Assembly (NCBI GenBank): GCA_963693085.1
Contig: OY856412.1
Coordinates: 350,068,957-350,132,956 of the forward strand
Source of the DNA: Alisma plantago-aquatica
Taxonomy: Eukaryota; Streptophyta; Magnoliopsida; Alismatales; Alismataceae
Direction: 5' to 3'
DNA: 64,000 nt
In this document: piece by piece, positions 58,495 to 64,000 of the stretch
Layout: every line of letters starts with the position of its first letter
How positions within the stretch are numbered: position 1 is the first letter of the stretch
Translations under genes and position numbers: made by a program
Notes under the pieces: model-generated
The model's database searches: none
Told to the model about the DNA's origin: nothing
What the model saw: only the letters and a program-made list of their open reading frames with translations

Positions 58495-61400
58495 TGTAAG
58501 GAGTGGAACCCAAGAGGAGATCCACTCCCTTCTTAAATTTGAAGAATAAAACATCCATTCCAAACGCAATTAAAAGGTATGTTGGAATAAGTGTAAAATA
58601 TTCAAATTTTGAATAATGGTATACAAAAGACCAACCTAAAGAAGTGGAATATTATTTCATGACTATAATCAATTTTTACAAAAGTACATCATCGTCTCCC
58701 ATAAAGGATTTACGTGAATATTACATCCTAAGGATCTATTACAGGAAAATCTAAACCGCATCAAGTTTGTCTTGCTTCAACTCCTTTGGCTAAGTCCTTA
58801 TTGAAAGCCATGTTCTTCTTTATCTACACCTGGGGGTTGGAAGCATACCCCAGCAAAAGGAGAAAAGTAGATGACATCAAAAAAAGGTTGGTATATGCAT
58901 ACTAAATCGGGTATTGAGAAATATATGGAGTAAAGAACATCAAGTAAAAAGTGCTTCCCATATAAAAGGAAGGAACTACACAACTAGGAATAAAAGAAAT
59001 ATGAATTCAATAAAATAAGAGCAAGGCATCCATGTGTTTCACCTATGAAAATACTAGAACAATATAAACATGTTGGTAGGAAAAACACATCTACCATAAA
59101 TTTGGCGTGAGTAGGAACATATACAGATCTACTGTGAATATGGGGTGAGCAGGAGCACGTACACATATTCTCTAAATATGGGGTCAGTAGGAACATATAC
59201 ACATCTACTCTGAGCAGGACAAGATTCACATTTGTTCTACTAATATCATTTGCAAGAATTATCACCTCTGCATTTTCAAACCAGTGGGAATTTACACATC
59301 CACATAAAATCACACATGCAACATTATACTAACAGTATCCACATGATGCATAAAAAAAGTGTAAGCAAGAATAAATTAGAACATCTAATAGATATAATGT
59401 GGAATCAGAGGATCCATAAAAAATTCACATCACATAAATGTGTAATATATACATCCACCACAAAAGTGGGAAAATTTAGGGATTCATCAAGAATAAAGGC
59501 ACAATCTTAAGTCAAAATAAAGCCTAATGAAATAGGATAATCATAATATCAAAATCATGAAGAATATTCCACATGGAATAAATTCTCAAAATAGAGATAT
59601 ATTGTGTGGTCTATGAAAAGAATGATAATTTAGGATGATTATTCAATATAGAACAATTGTGATACAAACATACCTTATTTGAAAGTCTTAGAAACACCCT
59701 TCACCAATCTAGTTATTTCCAAGGTCTCATTTTCCTATGTTCAAGCCACACATATATGTTAGGGTTTTACAAGACATAATGTGTAAAGAACCCTAATTTT
59801 ATACCTATTTGGAAAACCTCAGATTTTGATCTTGAAAACTTCACCATGATTTATTAGATTCTCCTGATAAAGAAAACATATTTTTATATTCAATTTGGAG
59901 ATTATATGATTAAGTTACAATTTTTAGGGTTTTTAATTATTTATTAGATTCCCAAAAAAATCAACCTTTGAAAACATGGAAATCAAACTCTAGATTAATA
60001 GAAAGATCTCATTTTTTTATTCCAAAACATATTTTTACATAATTTTTGGACAGGTAGAATAAAATATATGATTTTTGCAATTTTGACCAAGTATGAAGTT
60101 TGAAGAATCCACACCAGCAAAAGAATTTGTGAGAAAAGAATAGAGAGATGGAAAGGAGATGAGCCAGTGGCTTGCCCAAACTACAGACATCCAATTTAGT
60201 GGTCAAAGCCCTCATAGCCTCATCAATGCAAGAAAGAAATCGGGCAAAAAGATGATAATGCTCATGTGTGAGAAATAAATAAATGAGGAGAAATGAGGAG
60301 GGTAGCAACGGAATTTTAACTGAGGGATTGTTCTCCCCTCTCTTGATGCCATGAATAGCAGCGTAGAGCTACTTGAACCACACAAAATTGGCCAAATCCG
60401 CACGGCGTGATGATTCTTGAAAACAAGAACACTGAACGAAAGAGTAGGGTTCAAGGTACTTACTGCTAAGGGAAATTGACTAGAGGTGGCGAGGAGGAGG
60501 ACTACCCTCCACAAACCCAAACTGAATCGAGACTGTTGGTGACAACTCATGAAGATTGGGAAGAAATTAGAATGAGAAAGCAGTTGCATAGATTCTAACA
60601 GAGGTTGGGGTACCACTATTTATAGGTGCAGTTTCATGTGGTGGTGTGTGCGGTAGGTAGACTCGAGTAATCAAAAAATAAATTTGGAAAAATCTCATAC
60701 ACAATTATATGTCAAAAATAAGGGCTTGTTGGATGTGGGATCCAATTTGGAAGACAAAGTAAAAGAAATCTTGAGAAACAGACAACCGAGGAAGAAAGTG
60801 GATTTGAGAATCACATTGTTCGCGATGGTAGTGTTCACTTGAGCGGGTCTCCTACTCGAGGTAGGAGATGACAGACAAGTCGTTGGATCAAGATCTAATG
60901 GTTCTCATTAAATCTAAAATAAAGAAGCGTGTGACATAAATTTTATGTCCCAATCAATTTTGAATAAAGTGTAAATGCAATTATTTCTCATTTTCTCTCT
61001 CCTCTTTTGAGGGTGTAAACAAACTCCAAATTAAATGAAATTTTGGCACCCAACCTAATTTGAATATGTAGAATCCAAATATGGAATTATTTTTTAGTTT
61101 TGGGTACTCTAACTATTTTATTTAATTCTTTTAAAGCAATTCATATTTTCTCTTTCTTAATGCATTAGAGACTTCTAGAATTACCCAGTTAATGTGAAAC
61201 TTCACCCTCAACCAAACTAAAGCATGTTGGACATGAATTTTCCATTAATGTCTTCTCTTGAGATTATTTATTACATTTTTCAATATTTTGGGTTTTATTT
61301 ACATTTTCTCTCTCCTAAACACAATAGAACACTAAAGATTGCCCAATTATTGAAAATTCACACAAACGATTTTTTGGCATATAGATTTTGAATCTATGAT

Positions 61401-62077
61401 TAGTTTTCTCTTTTGGAGTCAATAAATGTTTTATTTCATATTTTGAAGAAAACTCACCTTTTCATTTCTAAATGAAATATATTTAGTTATCATTATCCCA
61501 AAATTGTGAAACTTGGCCTCCAAGCCAAAACATATTCAAATAAAATGTGAAGTTATTATTATCTAATTAATCTTCCTTTTATGAGTCTTACATAATTAAC
61601 ATTTTTGACCCATTATTATTTAGTTAACATATTATTTCATCATTATGATTATCATTCTTCCAATTGTGACCCATATCTTCACATTACAACCAAAAGGATC
61701 ATATATTATTACTGTGTACTTAATATTTTATGTTTATTATTTAACTCATTAAATTCATCAATTCCTTATTTTTTTTAACTATGTATCAATAATCTCAATT
61801 ATGGACACCTAGTATTTATATGCACATTATTTCTCTTAACCTCATACCTTAATCGACATTTTCTCATGTGACACGTTTTATTAGTCTATAGATTATTATC
61901 AGAGCATTAGGTCATGCATATATGTTAGGGTGATTTATTCATGTGTTAACATATTAGGGTTACAATTCACTACTACTAGGTTTATCTTCATCCTAGTTTG
62001 GCTAAACCAAAGAACTAAACTTTCTTTCCTCCAAGACATAAGATCGAGGTCAAGAGGCTAGGTTTCGGTTCGTTACA
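58495..62077 (-). mobile_element. Solo LTR of a gypsy-like element
   Basis: 3583 bp, starting TGTAAGGAGTGG and ending GGTTCGTTACA. It interrupts the E0 3' LTR between two positions that are adjacent in the 5' LTR near 14665. The flanks TGACT (58490-58494) and CGACT (62078-62082) are a 5-bp target duplication with one change. A CTATTTATAGG core-promoter-like motif is at about 60618-60628. The minus-strand start, TGTAACGAACCG, resembles starts of other gypsy LTRs; the orientation is a guess. A 134-codon frame (60616-60212, minus) has no domain. Internal sequence and the second LTR are absent, as expected after LTR-LTR recombination. Confidence 0.8.
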
Positions 62078-62082
62078 CGACT

Positions 62083-64000
62083 AGAGATTCAGAGGTAAGA
62101 AGAAATAACCCTAATTCATGGTACTTTCTAAATTGATAGTTTTATAAGGAATGAAGGATTGTTTTTGCATTTCCCAAAATGCCATTATAAGTCAAATGAC
62201 ATAGTATACATATCTAAATGCAATATAAGAAATTAATAAGGGTGAGATAAATGTGATGATAAGTAAAGAATGATATATTAATAAAATAAGTATGAGGAAG
62301 TCTTTTATGTATTTACTTTAAATATATATGGGTTGACATAAAATGCATGAGATACACTAAAACAAGACTATAAAGGATTTTAATGAGAGAGAATATTTAC
62401 GCACTAAGTAAATTTTGAATGATTTGTTCCAAGAGTAATAGCGAACATGAAATGAAAGAAGTTGACTCTGATGAATATGAGATGAAGGGAAAATGATGCA
62501 AATTAGTAGATGGATCTAAGAATCTGACTCTAACCTTAGAGCTAGGTGATGTTAATGAATAATAAACTCAATTGAGGAATTTAGAAATGCATATGGGTAT
62601 AGTTGAATTCAATTATAAGATGAGGGATGTGAATTGATTTACAATAATATGTTCTTAGATTGTAATTGTCTATTATATTACTTATATTTTGATAATGATC
62701 TAATCTGACAGATTTCAAATGAGATCACTTATGTGTTGAACAGTAACCCTAACTAAAAAATAGTACACAGTAAAATATCATTATTAAGTGTTTTATACAT
62801 GTTTATGCTTTGAGGTTTATTTAAATTTCTTGAAATCATATGGAATAAGTGTGTGTGGAATGATGAACTTGTTTTGCATGATGAATGACATATAATGTCT
62901 ATACGCTTATATTTTTGCAATTTCTAATGTATGTAATATCATGACAACTATAACATGGAATGAACTGATAGGAAATATGTTGAGATTGAATTGATATGCA
63001 TATATTACTTTTATGAAACATTGTTTGGGATAAATTTTGGATAATGAATTATATCTCAAGATGATGGCCCACTGATGCTGACAGAAGTAAAAATGATATA
63101 GAAATGGACAGGGACATTTATGTTGCAAACTACAGATTGTCCTACATATCATTTAAATCATCATCTATCTTGTTAGTCGTAATCTTCTTTAATTCATTCT
63201 AGTTTTGCAATAATATACACATTTGATTCATGATGGTTTAATTTTTTTGTAAAGATGAGAAAATGGATTAAATAACAAGAAAAATAATGACACATCTAGT
63301 TACATGCCTAGAAAATCTTGAATCCCATCAAGATCCATACTAGGGAAATCAAACAGATTTCCTTATAGTAATTAGAGAATTATGAGAAGGAATTTTGGAA
63401 TGTGGATCGAAATCTTAAAAGTTATATCACTAGGATTTAGGAGTGAGTCATCTGGTGTGATTCTGGCCCTAAATCATATACTATGAAAGTCTTTGTCTAG
63501 GAGGGATAGACTCCGATGAAATGAAAATTGTAGAACATAAGAAATAAGATGATATTTTACATTCTATTTCGTAGGTTCCTATCTCATGTACTCAAGAGGG
63601 GTATGTGAGTCTCTTAAGGAAATCCTATGGTGGTCTAGGGTCTATTGTTGATATCTTAGGGTGGACGACTAAATCATAAGGTAGTTATGGTGAGTCACTG
63701 ACACAAGAATTAGGTGTAGTGACTTCTACTTGGAAAGGTACAAGTCAAGTTGTTTTAGGACAAACCATAATAGAAGCTGTGTAGAATATGGTTGAATGTT
63801 TATTACAAGTCATTTCTTCTTGTTGATAGACATGTTGTTGTTGAATTTGTTTCTAATTGTGGAAGTAATTGTTCTTTTATAAAGATAATTCAATTCAATA
63901 TTATTATTTGTCTAGTTTGGAATCGGATTTTAAATGTCGACAAGTTATGTTGAGATTAATACCCACTATGAATATAGTTTAGATTTACTTGTCATATGAA
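62083..64000 (+). repeat. E0 3' LTR, right part, running off the window
   Basis: It aligns with 14670-16374 and then 54745-54950 of the 5' LTR. Shared phrases include AAATATATATGGGTTGA, ATGAGCTAGATGACG versus AGAGCTAGGTGATG, and GATATCTTAGGGTG. Near 63775 it passes straight through the position where E1 is inserted in the 5' LTR. The LTR end and the right target duplication lie outside the window. Confidence 0.75.

Overview
The window looks like intergenic DNA from a large, repeat-rich plant genome, probably a flowering plant. The evidence is a nested stack of plant-type elements: an Athila-like Ty3/gypsy element with an Asp-tRNA-type primer site, a CACTA element carrying a Ulp1-like protease remnant, a Ty1/copia element with a Met-tRNA primer site, a plant L1-type LINE, and very long gypsy LTRs. 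The DNA is mostly AT-rich, and no intact host gene is visible. The species cannot be told from the sequence.

Left flank (1-12726). On the minus strand there is an open frame running off the left edge (1-333). Next to it is a two-exon Myb/SANT-like gene (408-1647) of the kind carried by PIF/Harbinger elements, broken by one in-frame TGA. A perfect-register tandem duplication of two 932-bp units follows (2069-3932), then a GC-rich island (about 5880-7160), then about 5.5 kb of AT-rich DNA without recognisable genes.

Nested stack (12727 to the right edge). The outermost layer E0 is a plus-strand gypsy element with LTRs of at least 3.8 kb. Its 5' LTR starts at 12727; its polypurine tract and 3' LTR start at 56563 and 56578. 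E0's 5' LTR is split by E1 (16375-54739, target duplication ACAAG), a minus-strand gypsy-like element with about 3.0-3.3-kb LTRs. E1's left LTR was hit by an Athila-like gag-only element (16433-23802, GGGTC duplication) and by a CACTA element (25010-33539). E1's interior holds a LINE split into two opposed pieces, a complete copia element inside the LINE (37379-46496, AGCTG duplication), and a third copy of the E1-type LTR (about 46640-49193). E0's 3' LTR carries a 3.6-kb solo LTR (58495-62077).

Main interpretations. (1) Flank joins and target duplications let the order of insertions be read directly. (2) Flipping roughly 36086-46600 restores collinearity of both the LINE and the third LTR, so a segment of about 10 kb probably inverted. 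(3) Both the copia and the Athila-like elements have well-preserved LTRs but dead or missing coding regions, so they probably moved as non-autonomous passengers. (4) The copia LTR and its leader carry an array of variants of the palindrome AACCGATCGGTT. No working autonomous gene set is visible anywhere in the window.
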